From NCBI GenBank assembly GCA_011391225.1, contig JAABQY010000006.1, positions 1 through 35,895 of the forward strand: a stretch of DNA of 35,895 nt, given 5' to 3'. The notes below the pieces were generated by a model. It searched no databases, had not been told where the DNA came from, and was given only the letters and a program-made list of their open reading frames with translations. Position numbers and translations under genes: made by a program. Positions 16,892 to 24,452 of this stretch are shown here, piece after piece. Positions within the stretch are counted from its first letter, which is position 1; each line of letters opens with the position of its first letter. Source of the stretch: Desulfobulbaceae bacterium (GTDB taxonomy: Bacteria > Desulfobacterota > Desulfobulbia > Desulfobulbales > Desulfocapsaceae).

Positions 16892-17497
16892 CTAGAGTAA
16901 TTTTTTCTGGATTGAAATGACCGATGAAGAAATAATTTTCTTCAGTGTCGCGGCAACATTGTACCCAGTAATAGCACTTGCCTCAAAGTAGGGGACTTTC
17001 AGTCTGCTATTGAGATCCTTTTCCAACACCATTGTCGGAAGGATGGGGATACCATGCTCCTTGAGATCAACCTTATTATATTGCATTACCAGTGGGATTC
17101 TAAAGATACTCTCCTTGTACGACTGGAGATTCTCATGAAGTTGATTCAAAGATCGGATATTTTTCTCTCGCTGTTTTTCCATGGCATCAGCAACAAAGAC
17201 AATACCATCTACACCTCTCAAAACAAGTTTTCTGGTGGCGTTATATTTCACCTGACCAGGTACGGTATACAGCTGAATTTTGATGTCATAGCCTTTAATC
17301 TGCCCCATGTCAAACGGTAAGAAGTCAAAAAACAGCGTCCTATCCCCGTGAGTTTTTAGACTGACCATTTCAGAGGCGATTTGTTTACTATACGTTCGAT
17401 TAATGTACTCCAGGTTGGTGGTTTTTCCACACCGGCCTGGTCCGTAGTACACAATTTTTACCTGAACTATCTTGTCTTTTAAATTGATAAAACTCAA
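16892..17497 (-). CDS. MglA-like Ras-family GTPase
   Basis: MglA is a bacterial small GTPase that sets cell polarity and switches gliding or twitching direction. The 201-residue protein has the P-loop GPGRCGKTT (19-27), switch II TVPGQ (78-82), the specificity motif NKVDL (141-145) and EASAITG near 172-178. Arg53 and Gln82 are present, corresponding to the intrinsic arginine finger and glutamine used in Myxococcus MglA hydrolysis. The start is TTG 17497, supported by AGGGAG seven bases upstream and the family opening MSFIN. It sits between the roadblock gene and the large acidic protein gene, consistent with a regulator-GTPase-effector module. Confidence 0.92.
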   Translation of the reverse strand: MSFINLKDKIVQVKIVYYGPGRCGKTTNLEYINRTYSKQIASEMVSLKTHGDRTLFFDFLPFDMGQIKGYDIKIQLYTVPGQVKYNATRKLVLRGVDGIVFVADAMEKQREKNIRSLNQLHENLQSYKESIFRIPLVMQYNKVDLKEHGIPILPTMVLEKDLNSRLKVPYFEASAITGYNVAATLKKIISSSVISIQKKLL

Positions 17498-17582
17498 CGT
17501 TCTACTCCCTGTTGATGATCACTACAGACACTTGTGATTTTCTCATCATGCCGGAGGGCCGAAGCAAAAAAGCCCGACGCTC

Positions 17583-17981
17583 TTATTTCCTATCCCAAAC
17601 CTTTCTTATTTTTTCTATAACATCAACAACATTAAGACGAAGAAAACCAAGGGATATATCGCGACCGAACATGGAGATGAGAAGCAGCTCGTCATCAATT
17701 TTACTAAAATGAATGTTTGATTCCTGACCTTTATGAAACAGCAGAGAAAATTCCTGCTCACCGACAAGCTTGGCCATGGCATCGACTGTCGCAAAATTAC
17801 CTGCCGCCAAAGCAGCAAAGGAATAGACATCATATTTGCTTTCACCGTTATCCTTGGCGGTAATAATATTGCCAGCCATATCGATGATTATAACGCAATC
17901 AACACCAAGTTTTATCAACTTCTCTGCCAAAATTCGATCTATTTGCTCGAGTTGTTCTTGACTGACAATCCCATAATTCAT
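17583..17981 (-). CDS. Roadblock/LC7 domain protein (MglB-like)
   Basis: This 132-residue protein is a single roadblock/LC7 fold: an N-terminal helix (QEQLEQIDRILAEKLIKLG), strands CVIIIDMAGNIIT, a helix with FAALAAGNFATVDAMAKLVG (55-74), and strands FSLLFHKG, NIHFSKIDDELLLISMFG. The family includes MglB, the GTPase-activating protein and polarity partner of MglA, and the gene is immediately upstream of the MglA-like gene (85 bases). The ribosome binding site GAGG precedes the ATG. I infer a GAP or scaffold role for the neighbouring GTPase. It could instead belong to the broader family of dimeric roadblock proteins without GAP activity. Confidence 0.88.
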   Translation of the reverse strand: MNYGIVSQEQLEQIDRILAEKLIKLGVDCVIIIDMAGNIITAKDNGESKYDVYSFAALAAGNFATVDAMAKLVGEQEFSLLFHKGQESNIHFSKIDDELLLISMFGRDISLGFLRLNVVDVIEKIRKVWDRK

Positions 17982-18394
17982 GCCACAAACCTCATCGTAA
18001 ATGTTGGTTGCTGGTAGTAGCTGGTACTATGGGGATATCACATTATCATCCCACTGCTGCTACCTAACTTATTTAAATAAATACATAATAAAGAATTGTC
18101 GACATTTCCAAACAACCGTCTAGGGGAAATGGCTTCATACTCTTGGGCCGGAAAAACTAACAAGATATCAATTATCAAAAAACCTAGTGATGATCCAATC
18201 AGATATCACTTCACGTACTATACGATAGTTTTTTGGCTATATGAAGACTTATTTTTAGTTTTTATAACAAATTCATCCCGCTATCTCGGTTGAGAGAAAA
18301 AAATTGGCCTTTTGAGAAGAAAACTTCGCCGATTTTTCTTTGCTGCCAGGGAAAGGAAATTGCCATATCCAACCATTTCTGCTAAGGATTGGTG
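17982..18394. other. Divergent intergenic region (roadblock / tatD)
   Basis: This AT-rich, gene-free stretch of 413 bases separates the roadblock gene (-) from tatD (+). It must hold promoters for both, but I could not choose convincing -35/-10 pairs. A near-duplicate of GGTAGTAGCTGGTA-type sequence occurs near 18012-18027. No hairpin terminator, RNA gene or conserved short ORF was identified. Confidence 0.4.
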
Positions 18395-19228
18395 ATGGCA
18401 AACAAAGCAGCAATTGATAAAACTTGGACATCTGACCTCGACCGCAACGTGCTCATCGACACTCACTGTCACCTGGACATGTCCGACTATATAATAGATC
18501 TTGACAATGTCCTTGTACGAGCGTTCTCGCATCACATCAAGAGAATTATCTCCATCGGCATAGACCTCGTAAGCTCAAAAAACGCTATTGAACTTGCCCG
18601 CAAACACCAGCATATTGCCGCTACTATCGGTATACATCCCCATGAGGTAGACCTACTCAGTGAGGACGCTTACCTTGATTTAGAAAAAATCTACCTGGAC
18701 CATCCCACACATATTGTCGGATTTGGTGAGATCGGCCTAGATTATTACAAAAAATATTCAGATCCGGCAAAACAACGCCACCATTTCCGCAAACAACTGG
18801 ACATGGCGCGTGAGTTCAAGCTTCCGGTTATTATTCACAACCGTGATGCTAATGATGATATTTTAAAAATTCTTCGTCAAGCTCAACCTTTGGATCACGG
18901 GGGTGTCATGCATTGTTTTTCCGGTGATTATTCTTACGCCAGTAAGATTCTCGATCTTGGCATGCTCATTTCAATTCCTGGAATCGTCACATTCAAAAAT
19001 AGCATTATACTGCAGGAAGTGGCAAGGAAGATTCCCCTTACCTCAATGGTGTTGGAAACAGACGGGCCTTTTTTAGCCCCGCAACCATTCCGTGGAAAAA
19101 GGAACGAACCCGCTTATCTGATACATACAGCCAGGAAAATAGCCGAGCTTCGTCAAATTGATGTAAATCTTGTGGCCACACAAACAACTACCAATGCGGA
19201 AAACCTCTTTTCCTTTACCGACCAATAG
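18395..19228 (+). CDS. tatD: TatD family metal-dependent hydrolase (deoxyribonuclease-like)
   Basis: TatD proteins are cytoplasmic metal-dependent nucleases of the amidohydrolase superfamily. The metal-binding residues appear in THCHLD (23-28), GEIGLDYY near 115-122, IIHNRD near 148-153, MHCFSGDY near 172-179 and ETDGPFL near 225-231, all complete. The 277-residue length is normal except for about 20 extra N-terminal residues before VLIDTHCHLD. The ATG at 18395 is chosen because AAGGA lies six bases upstream; in-frame TTG and GTG codons just before it are less likely, and a GTG nearer the motif is possible. yggS follows after six bases. Confidence 0.93.
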   Translation: MANKAAIDKTWTSDLDRNVLIDTHCHLDMSDYIIDLDNVLVRAFSHHIKRIISIGIDLVSSKNAIELARKHQHIAATIGIHPHEVDLLSEDAYLDLEKIYLDHPTHIVGFGEIGLDYYKKYSDPAKQRHHFRKQLDMAREFKLPVIIHNRDANDDILKILRQAQPLDHGGVMHCFSGDYSYASKILDLGMLISIPGIVTFKNSIILQEVARKIPLTSMVLETDGPFLAPQPFRGKRNEPAYLIHTARKIAELRQIDVNLVATQTTTNAENLFSFTDQ

Positions 19229-19234
19229 GTTCTA

Positions 19235-19921
19235 ATGATTGCACAAAACATTCAAATAATCAAAAAAAAGATCTCCGAAGCCGCACAAAAAGCCGAAAGA
19301 CAGCCGCAGGATATCAAATTGGTAGCAGTGTCGAAACACTTCTCGGCGGACTCAATTCGCGAAGCCTTTGCCGCCGGTCAAATTATTTTTGGTGAAAACT
19401 ATATTCAGGAAGTCCAGACCAAGAAAGAACTTGTACCAGCGGAGGCGGTTTTTCACTTTATTGGCCATCTACAGAGTAATAAGGCCAAAATCGCGGCCGA
19501 GACATGCGACATGATTGAAACATTGGACAGCTTTAAACTTGGAAAAGCTCTAAATAGCCAGCTAGAAAACCTGAATAAAAGCTTGGACATACTCATCCAG
19601 ATCAATATCGCCAACGATCCGCAAAAATCTGGTGTCACAGCAAATGATGCCGAAAAATTACTTATAGAAATAAATGAATTAACGAGGTTAAGAGTTTGCG
19701 GCCTGATGACTATGCCGCCTCTAGTCGCTAATCCAGAACTTTCTCGTCTCCACTTTCGAAACCTACGTATCCTGGCTGAGAAGTTTGCATCAAAGAACCT
19801 TTTTCCACATGTGTCCACCCCGGAACTCTCCATGGGAATGTCTGATGATTTTCACATCGCCATCGAAGAGGGTGCAACTATAATCCGTGTAGGTACCGCA
19901 ATTTTTGGTCATCGCCCATAA
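19235..19921 (+). CDS. yggS: YggS family pyridoxal phosphate homeostasis protein
   Basis: This is a PLP-binding protein with an alanine-racemase-like N-terminal barrel fold but no known catalysis; it buffers PLP and amino acid pools. The PLP lysine is K34 in VAVSKH. Other family signatures are FGENYIQE (50-57), HFIGHLQSNK, and the C-terminal phosphate-binding stretch LSMGMSDDFHIAIEEG then IRVGTAIFG. The length of 228 residues is standard. It lies six bases behind tatD and is followed by a bidirectional hairpin, so tatD-yggS form a two-gene unit. Confidence 0.95.
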   Translation: MIAQNIQIIKKKISEAAQKAERQPQDIKLVAVSKHFSADSIREAFAAGQIIFGENYIQEVQTKKELVPAEAVFHFIGHLQSNKAKIAAETCDMIETLDSFKLGKALNSQLENLNKSLDILIQINIANDPQKSGVTANDAEKLLIEINELTRLRVCGLMTMPPLVANPELSRLHFRNLRILAEKFASKNLFPHVSTPELSMGMSDDFHIAIEEGATIIRVGTAIFGHRP

Positions 19922-19957
19922 AAAAAAGGACCTGCCTTTCAGCAGATCCCTTTTTTG
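19922..19957. terminator. Bidirectional terminator between yggS and the PxxKW gene
   Basis: The hairpin GGACCTGC / GCAGATCC has one internal mismatch and is flanked by an A-run before and a T-run after. It separates two convergent genes and can act on both strands. Confidence 0.8.
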
Positions 19958-19978
19958 AAAATATGGGCAACCAGCGAG

Positions 19979-20224
19979 TTATTTTCTTTTCGAAGCCCGC
20001 TTTGCTGCCTTCAAGGGGTTAACCCTAATTTTAACGACACTGATTTCCGGTTTTGCGTGCGTTGCAAAATTGCAAAATCCAAGCTTCCATTTGGCTTGCG
20101 GATTCACATAACTTCGACAAAACTTTGCTGTTTCATTTTCAACAATACGTCCACATCCTTCACATTTATCAATGACAGGCTGAAAACGCCCATCAGCATA
20201 ATTCACAGTCGCCTGACTCTCCAT
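19979..20224 (-). CDS. PxxKW family cysteine-rich protein
   Basis: This small 81-residue protein has the pattern DKCEGCGRIV (residues ~20-29), then FC, then NPQAKWKLGFCN (the PxxKW element), then ATHAKPE and a basic tail ending KAAKRASKRK. The four cysteines, CxxC plus two more, suggest a zinc or iron site. I recognise it as the type called PxxKW cysteine-rich protein, seen mainly in sulfate-reducing Desulfobacterota, with no assigned function. The start at 20224 is chosen because GGAGGA lies seven bases upstream of the ATG; a longer frame to 20362 lacks such a site and its extra sequence looks like promoter DNA. It stands alone, convergent with yggS and divergent from pilC. Confidence 0.85.
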   Translation of the reverse strand: MESQATVNYADGRFQPVIDKCEGCGRIVENETAKFCRSYVNPQAKWKLGFCNFATHAKPEISVVKIRVNPLKAAKRASKRK

Positions 20225-20460
20225 ATATTCTTCCTCCAATCCGTCAAACTCTTTCTGATGCTTCCATCGCTGCACCAGGGAAACAGCCGTGGCCAACCAC
20301 TGACTGATGATAACAATAAATACTGAACTTCGCTTTATATCAAAAGAACAATTTTGAAACAAGCTTTTTTTCGGCCAACCTCACCGAACCTCATTCTTCT
20401 TTGAAGTTCTTTTATTCCTGGCCGATAAGAAGATTTAAAAGAGTAGCAGAACTCCGAGAC

Positions 20461-20489
20461 TTGTAATAAGAAGAAAATTGATATATAAT
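20461..20489 (+). promoter_or_regulatory. Candidate pilC promoter
   Basis: TTGTAA (20461-20466) and a perfect TATAAT (20484-20489) are 17 bases apart, about 80 bases ahead of the pilC start. An untranslated region then follows that includes a small GAGGC...GCCTC inverted repeat near 20522-20539. Confidence 0.65.
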
Positions 20490-20569
20490 CGATATTACTT
20501 ACTGTTTGAAATGTTTAGATGAGGCTCTCCGGCGCCTCTTGATGCGCTCTCTACAAATTGGAGGCAAAA

Positions 20570-21778
20570 ATGCCTGTTTATGTCTGGAAAGGGAAAAATT
20601 CTGCAGGTGAAAAAAGAAAGGGAGAGGTAGAGGCCCCGGATCAGGCAGGTGCTTTGGCACAGTTAAAACGGTTGCGAATGACCGATCTTGTCATCAAAGA
20701 AAAACCCAAAGACCTTTTCGGAAATATCTCTTTTTTTAAACCGAAAGTGACAGGGAAAGATATTGTCGTTTTTACCCGTCAACTTTCAACTATGATCAAC
20801 GCCGGCCTGCCTCTGGTACAAGGTCTTGAAATACTTGAAAAACAACAGGAGAACCCAACGTTTAAAAAAGCTTTGAGCGAAATTCGCTCTGATGTCGAGG
20901 CAGGATCAACTCTAGCCGATTCGATGCGTAAAAAAACGAAGATTTTCGATAATCTTTTTACCAACATGATCGAGGCAGGAGAAACTGGCGGTATACTTGA
21001 CACCATTCTCACTAGACTTGCCGCTTTCATGGAAAAATCCATGGCCCTGAAAAAGAAAATCAAAGGGGCAATGACCTATCCAACTGTCTGTTTGGCCATT
21101 TCAATTGTGATTCTCATTGTAATTTTGGTATTTGTTGTCCCTGTTTTTAAAACCATGTTTGAGGGATTTGGTCACAGCCTTCCTCTTCCAACGCAAATTG
21201 TTGTAAATTTAAGCAATTTTTTCAAATCTAACTTTGTCTACATCATCATTGCATTTTTCATTTTAGTCATGGCGGTCAAGAAAACCTATGCGACGGAAAA
21301 TGGCCGAATATTCTTCGACAGAACTTTGCTTAAAGCCCCGGTTTTCGGTATACTTCTTCGAAAAGTGGCTGTTTCCAAGTTTACTCGAACCTTAAGCACT
21401 ATGCTTAGCGCGGGTGTGCCGATTTTGGAGGCACTGCAGGTTGTCGCCAGAACTTCTGGAAACAAAGTTATCGAAAAGGCCGTTTTCCGTGTTGGCGACT
21501 CCATCGCCGAAGGGCGACCAATAGCTGAACCCTTAGAAGAAAGTGGCGTTTTTCCCAACATGGTTGTTCAAATGATCAACGTCGGCGAATCAGTTGGAGC
21601 CTTAGACGTCATGCTTGAAAAAATTGCCGATTTCTATGATGATGAAGTTGATCAAGCTGTTGACAATTTAACAGCAATGATTGAACCTTTTATGATGGTC
21701 TTTCTCGGCGGAATGATAGGAGGGATAGTTGTCGCAATGTATCTGCCGATCTTCAAGCTTTCAAGTGTTATGATGTAA
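20570..21778 (+). CDS. pilC: Type II secretion / type IV pilus inner-membrane platform protein PilC (GspF family)
   Basis: PilC is the inner-membrane platform that couples the PilB/PilT ATPases to pilin assembly. The 402-residue protein has two T2SSF domains, about 66-190 (FTRQLSTMINAGLPLVQGLEIL, EAGETGGILDTIL) and 269-392 (FTRTLSTMLSAGVPILEALQVV, NVGESVGALDVMLEKIADFYD), and three membrane segments near 165-190, 215-235 and 375-398. The start is ATG 20570 with GGAGG upstream, giving the family opening MPVYVWKGKN. No pilB, pilT or pilin gene lies beside it, so this copy is an orphan with its own promoter. It could equally belong to a type II secretion or pseudopilus system. Confidence 0.93.
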   Translation: MPVYVWKGKNSAGEKRKGEVEAPDQAGALAQLKRLRMTDLVIKEKPKDLFGNISFFKPKVTGKDIVVFTRQLSTMINAGLPLVQGLEILEKQQENPTFKKALSEIRSDVEAGSTLADSMRKKTKIFDNLFTNMIEAGETGGILDTILTRLAAFMEKSMALKKKIKGAMTYPTVCLAISIVILIVILVFVVPVFKTMFEGFGHSLPLPTQIVVNLSNFFKSNFVYIIIAFFILVMAVKKTYATENGRIFFDRTLLKAPVFGILLRKVAVSKFTRTLSTMLSAGVPILEALQVVARTSGNKVIEKAVFRVGDSIAEGRPIAEPLEESGVFPNMVVQMINVGESVGALDVMLEKIADFYDDEVDQAVDNLTAMIEPFMMVFLGGMIGGIVVAMYLPIFKLSSVMM

Positions 21779-21813
21779 CGAACGGCGTTTCAAATTTAAA
21801 AAAAATTCCATTC

Positions 21814-21828
21814 ATGATTGTGAATCAT
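21814..21828. repeat. Perfect inverted repeat ATGATT-GTG-AATCAT
   Basis: Six-base arms with a three-base spacer lie between pilC and the IHF-like gene, about 75 bases upstream of that gene's candidate promoter. It is operator-like in size, but no regulator can be named. Confidence 0.4.
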
Positions 21829-21900
21829 TTGCAAACTTAATATGATTTTTTTTTAATGATGATTGATTATGTGAAATCTTACTTTTTCTTGGCATTAGAT

Positions 21901-21928
21901 TTGACTTTCTGTTCTGAAAGTATATCAT
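21901..21928 (+). promoter_or_regulatory. Candidate promoter of the IHF-alpha-like gene
   Basis: TTGACT (21901-21906) and TATCAT (21923-21928) are spaced by 16 bases, preceded by A/T-rich tracts that could act as an UP element. The gene starts about 40 bases downstream. Confidence 0.45.
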
Positions 21929-21971
21929 TGGCGGGGGATACTTAACTAATACAGCAAAATCAGGAGGAATT

Positions 21972-22259
21972 ATGACACTTACCAAAGCAGATTTGGTCCA
22001 GCAAGTATATAAAAATCATGAAGGGCTAACGAAGGCCCAGGCAACTGACTCGGTTGAGGCGTTTTTGCGCATCTCAAAAGAATCCCTCATTCACGGCTCT
22101 GATCTTCTCTTGAGTGGCTTCGGAAAATTTAATGTGAAACGCAAAAATGCGCGTAGAGGAAGAAATCCGCAAACTGGAAACGAACTCACCTTAGATGCCA
22201 GACGGGTTGTCACATTTAAGCCATCTGGGATATTACGGGAAAAGATTAACGCTTCCTAG
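21972..22259 (+). CDS. ihfA: HU/IHF family DNA-bending protein (IHF alpha-like)
   Basis: This 95-residue nucleoid protein has the family helix region TLTKADLVQQVYKNHEGLTKAQA and the beta-arm sequence LSGFGKFNVKRKNARRGRNP (47-66), whose Pro66 is the intercalating residue. The R-N-P-Q-T-G sequence and the residues around it favour the IHF alpha subtype over HU, although the distinction by eye is not certain. A consensus AGGAGG ribosome binding site lies just before the ATG, suggesting strong translation. A hairpin 55 bases after the stop probably terminates the transcript. Confidence 0.9.
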   Translation: MTLTKADLVQQVYKNHEGLTKAQATDSVEAFLRISKESLIHGSDLLLSGFGKFNVKRKNARRGRNPQTGNELTLDARRVVTFKPSGILREKINAS

Positions 22260-22313
22260 CGCAGACATTGCTAGCCTAGCTAAAAATTTTTCTTCTTCCT
22301 AAATGATGCTGGT

Positions 22314-22350
22314 TACCCTGATTTTGCCATTGGTATAATCAGGGTATTTT
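22314..22350 (+). terminator. Hairpin after the IHF-like gene
   Basis: A perfect 10-bp inverted repeat, TACCCTGATT (22314-22323) and AATCAGGGTA (22337-22346), encloses a 13-base loop and is followed by TTTT. It is placed as the terminator of the IHF-like gene. The right arm overlaps a TATAAT (22334-22339), so the element may also carry a -10 box for the next gene. Confidence 0.65.
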
Positions 22351-22386
22351 CAAAACCGCAGCCTTTGTCATCATCAAGTGACTGGC

Positions 22387-23355
22387 ATGCTTTCAATAAA
22401 TTTTCCGTGCCGTACAATCCCGTTACGTGCGATCAGATTTTCCAGAGAGTGGAGCCTGCATCCTTGGGATTCGCAAAACATTTCCGACAGTTTGCTGCAA
22501 TCTTTTTATCGCACAGGCATTATCCACAAACCTATTCTCCTTGCTAAGAATGAAGAAAGTTTTGATATTCTTTGCGGTTTCAAGCGACTGGAATTCGCCT
22601 TGTCGACTGCGCAACTGGAAACTGTTGAATGTTTGGTTTTTGCCAAAGACACTTCATCAACGACTCTCCTCGAGACTCTGCTGACCGATCAAAGTCTTTC
22701 GCAGCCCTTATCTCTCGCTGAGAAAGCACGATTCGTCGAGATTTGCTCTCGCTTTCTCAGTCCCCAGGAAATTGTTTTAATCTATTTTGAAAGATTGCAG
22801 TTGAGAAAAAAGCCGGCGACCATAATGGAGTTGCAGACCATCCTGCAGCAAGATCCGATCATAATTACTGAGGTTCATGCCGGTCGACTTCAGGATAAAA
22901 TGGTTGCCGATCTCCTGAGATTGCCTGAAAGTTCAGACCGAATTGCCTTGGCACAACTCTTCCGAGATCTTGCAATGGGCGATGGCAAACAAAAAAGGTT
23001 CTTTTCCCTCATTCGCGATCTCGCCTTTCGACAAAACTCCACCATCTCTGCGTACCTCAAAACCCCAGCAATCTCCGAAATCCTCCAACATCCTGTTTTG
23101 AATGTCCCGCAGAAAATTCAACATCTCAACAATTATCTTCAACACCAGCTGTGCCCAATGTCTTCAAAGGCAGATGAGGAATATGCGCGACAGGTGCGAG
23201 ATTTGCGATTGCCCTCACAATGCGCCCTTTCTCACAGCCCATCATTTGAAAAAGACGACATCACTCTTTCGATCACTTTTAGAAATTTTTCCGATTGTTC
23301 CAGGAAAGTTCCTGAAATCGTTAAGTTACTTTTCGGTAACCGCTATTTGGAATAA
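22387..23355 (+). CDS. ParB N-terminal-like domain protein of unknown role
   Basis: The N-terminal 90 residues resemble the ParB/Spo0J/Srx nucleotidase-like fold: SLLQSFYRTGIIHKPILL, then FDILCGFKRLEFA, then VECLVF. The following region (LSLAEKARFVEICSRFLS) is like the helical linker after ParB boxes. The rest, to residue 322, is helical and not recognised; no typical ParB C-terminal dimer domain or partner ParA was seen. There is no clear ribosome binding site; ATG 22387 is used, and an in-frame GTG at 22378 is possible. The 3' end overlaps the convergent ribD by 13 bases. It is probably a chromosomal, non-partition relative of ParB. Confidence 0.75.
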   Translation: MLSINFPCRTIPLRAIRFSREWSLHPWDSQNISDSLLQSFYRTGIIHKPILLAKNEESFDILCGFKRLEFALSTAQLETVECLVFAKDTSSTTLLETLLTDQSLSQPLSLAEKARFVEICSRFLSPQEIVLIYFERLQLRKKPATIMELQTILQQDPIIITEVHAGRLQDKMVADLLRLPESSDRIALAQLFRDLAMGDGKQKRFFSLIRDLAFRQNSTISAYLKTPAISEILQHPVLNVPQKIQHLNNYLQHQLCPMSSKADEEYARQVRDLRLPSQCALSHSPSFEKDDITLSITFRNFSDCSRKVPEIVKLLFGNRYLE

Positions 23356-24452
23356 GATAAGCGGCCAGAAATCAGCATATCATCTCCGAGCCGTTTATAG
23401 CTAACCGAAACTAATTTCGGAGCGTTTTGCCGATCTTGCACGTGAAGTCCTTCCGCCAAGCTTACCCCCTTGTCACCAGCAAAAAGAGGGGCTTGAAATA
23501 GATTGGCGTAATCGAAGAGTTGCTCATTCAAAAATGCCCCATGCACTTTGGCGCCTCCTTCGACCATAACCGAACTCAGTTCCTCTCCTCCTAGTATTTT
23601 GAGGATATTGCCAAGGTTCAAACCATCACATTTCCGTTCTGAAGGAAAGAGGCGCACTCCCTGAGCTTGAAAATCGGCAATCCTCGATGGCAGTGCATCC
23701 TCGGAATGAAACACCCATGTCGGTGAGGGGGAATCAAGGTGATACACCTTGGCATTGAGCGGTGTCGATAGTTGACTATCGATGATAATCCGCACCGGGT
23801 CTTTTGTCCGACCTTTGGGAAGTCGCGTGGTAAGAGACGGATTATCTATTGCTATGGTTCGCCCCCCAACAAGCACTGCATCGATTTTATCGCGGAGCTT
23901 ATGTGCCTCAAGTACCGATTCATTGCTTGTGATCCAACCACTTCTGCCCTGCTGATAATTCAATCGACCATCAAGACTCATTCCCGCCTTCATTATCACC
24001 CAAGGAAGACCGGTTGTAATGCGCTTGACAAAGGCTACGTTGATTTCTAGGCACTCTTCTTCGAGAACACCACTGGTCATAGCTACCCCACTACTCATCA
24101 GGTACGCAATCCCTGTGCCGTTGACAAGTGGGTTAGGATCTTTCATTCCGACAACGACCCTGGTAACGCCACTCTCGACTATTGCACGGGTGCATGGAGG
24201 AGTTTTGCCTGTATGATTACATGGCTCAAGTGTTACATAGAGAGTTGCCCCGTCAACAGCTTCAGTCGCTTGCATTATCGCAACTATTTCAGCATGCGGT
24301 GTTCCAGCTTTCTTATGATAACCCTTGGCTATAATCCTGTCATTTTTTACTATGACTGCACCCACGCAAGGATTTGGTGATGTCCTCCCCAATCCTTTTC
24401 TGGCTTCCTGCAAGGCCAATCGCATGAAATGAACATCTTCTTTGCTATTCAT
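23343..24452 (-). CDS. ribD: Bifunctional riboflavin biosynthesis deaminase/reductase RibD
   Basis: RibD deaminates and then reduces the pyrimidine intermediate of riboflavin synthesis. The 369-residue protein has the zinc deaminase domain with HAE (53-55), Cys78 and Cys87 in PCNHTGKTPPC (77-87), and a reductase domain beginning near residue 148 with VIMKAGMSLDGRL, ending EGGAKVHGAFL and KRLGDDMLISG. The start is ATG 24452, preceded by GAGGG; a longer frame to 24557 would run back into nrdR. It overlaps nrdR by eight bases and converges with the ParB-like gene. Confidence 0.95.
   Translation of the reverse strand: MNSKEDVHFMRLALQEARKGLGRTSPNPCVGAVIVKNDRIIAKGYHKKAGTPHAEIVAIMQATEAVDGATLYVTLEPCNHTGKTPPCTRAIVESGVTRVVVGMKDPNPLVNGTGIAYLMSSGVAMTSGVLEEECLEINVAFVKRITTGLPWVIMKAGMSLDGRLNYQQGRSGWITSNESVLEAHKLRDKIDAVLVGGRTIAIDNPSLTTRLPKGRTKDPVRIIIDSQLSTPLNAKVYHLDSPSPTWVFHSEDALPSRIADFQAQGVRLFPSERKCDGLNLGNILKILGGEELSSVMVEGGAKVHGAFLNEQLFDYANLFQAPLFAGDKGVSLAEGLHVQDRQNAPKLVSVSYKRLGDDMLISGRLSYSK

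Noticed and set aside
17500-17582. Possible terminator between the roadblock and MglA-like genes
   Set aside because: A GGGC/GCCC pairing with a T-rich loop is present, but the stem is four bases and no T-run follows it, so the genes are likely co-transcribed.
18012-18030. Short tandem-like GCTGGTA repeat
   Set aside because: Two copies of a seven-base unit in a non-coding region are too little to indicate a repeat array or CRISPR.
20225-20362. 46-residue N-terminal extension of the PxxKW protein
   Set aside because: The internal ATG has a GGAGGA ribosome binding site and starts at the conserved part; the extra segment has no such site.
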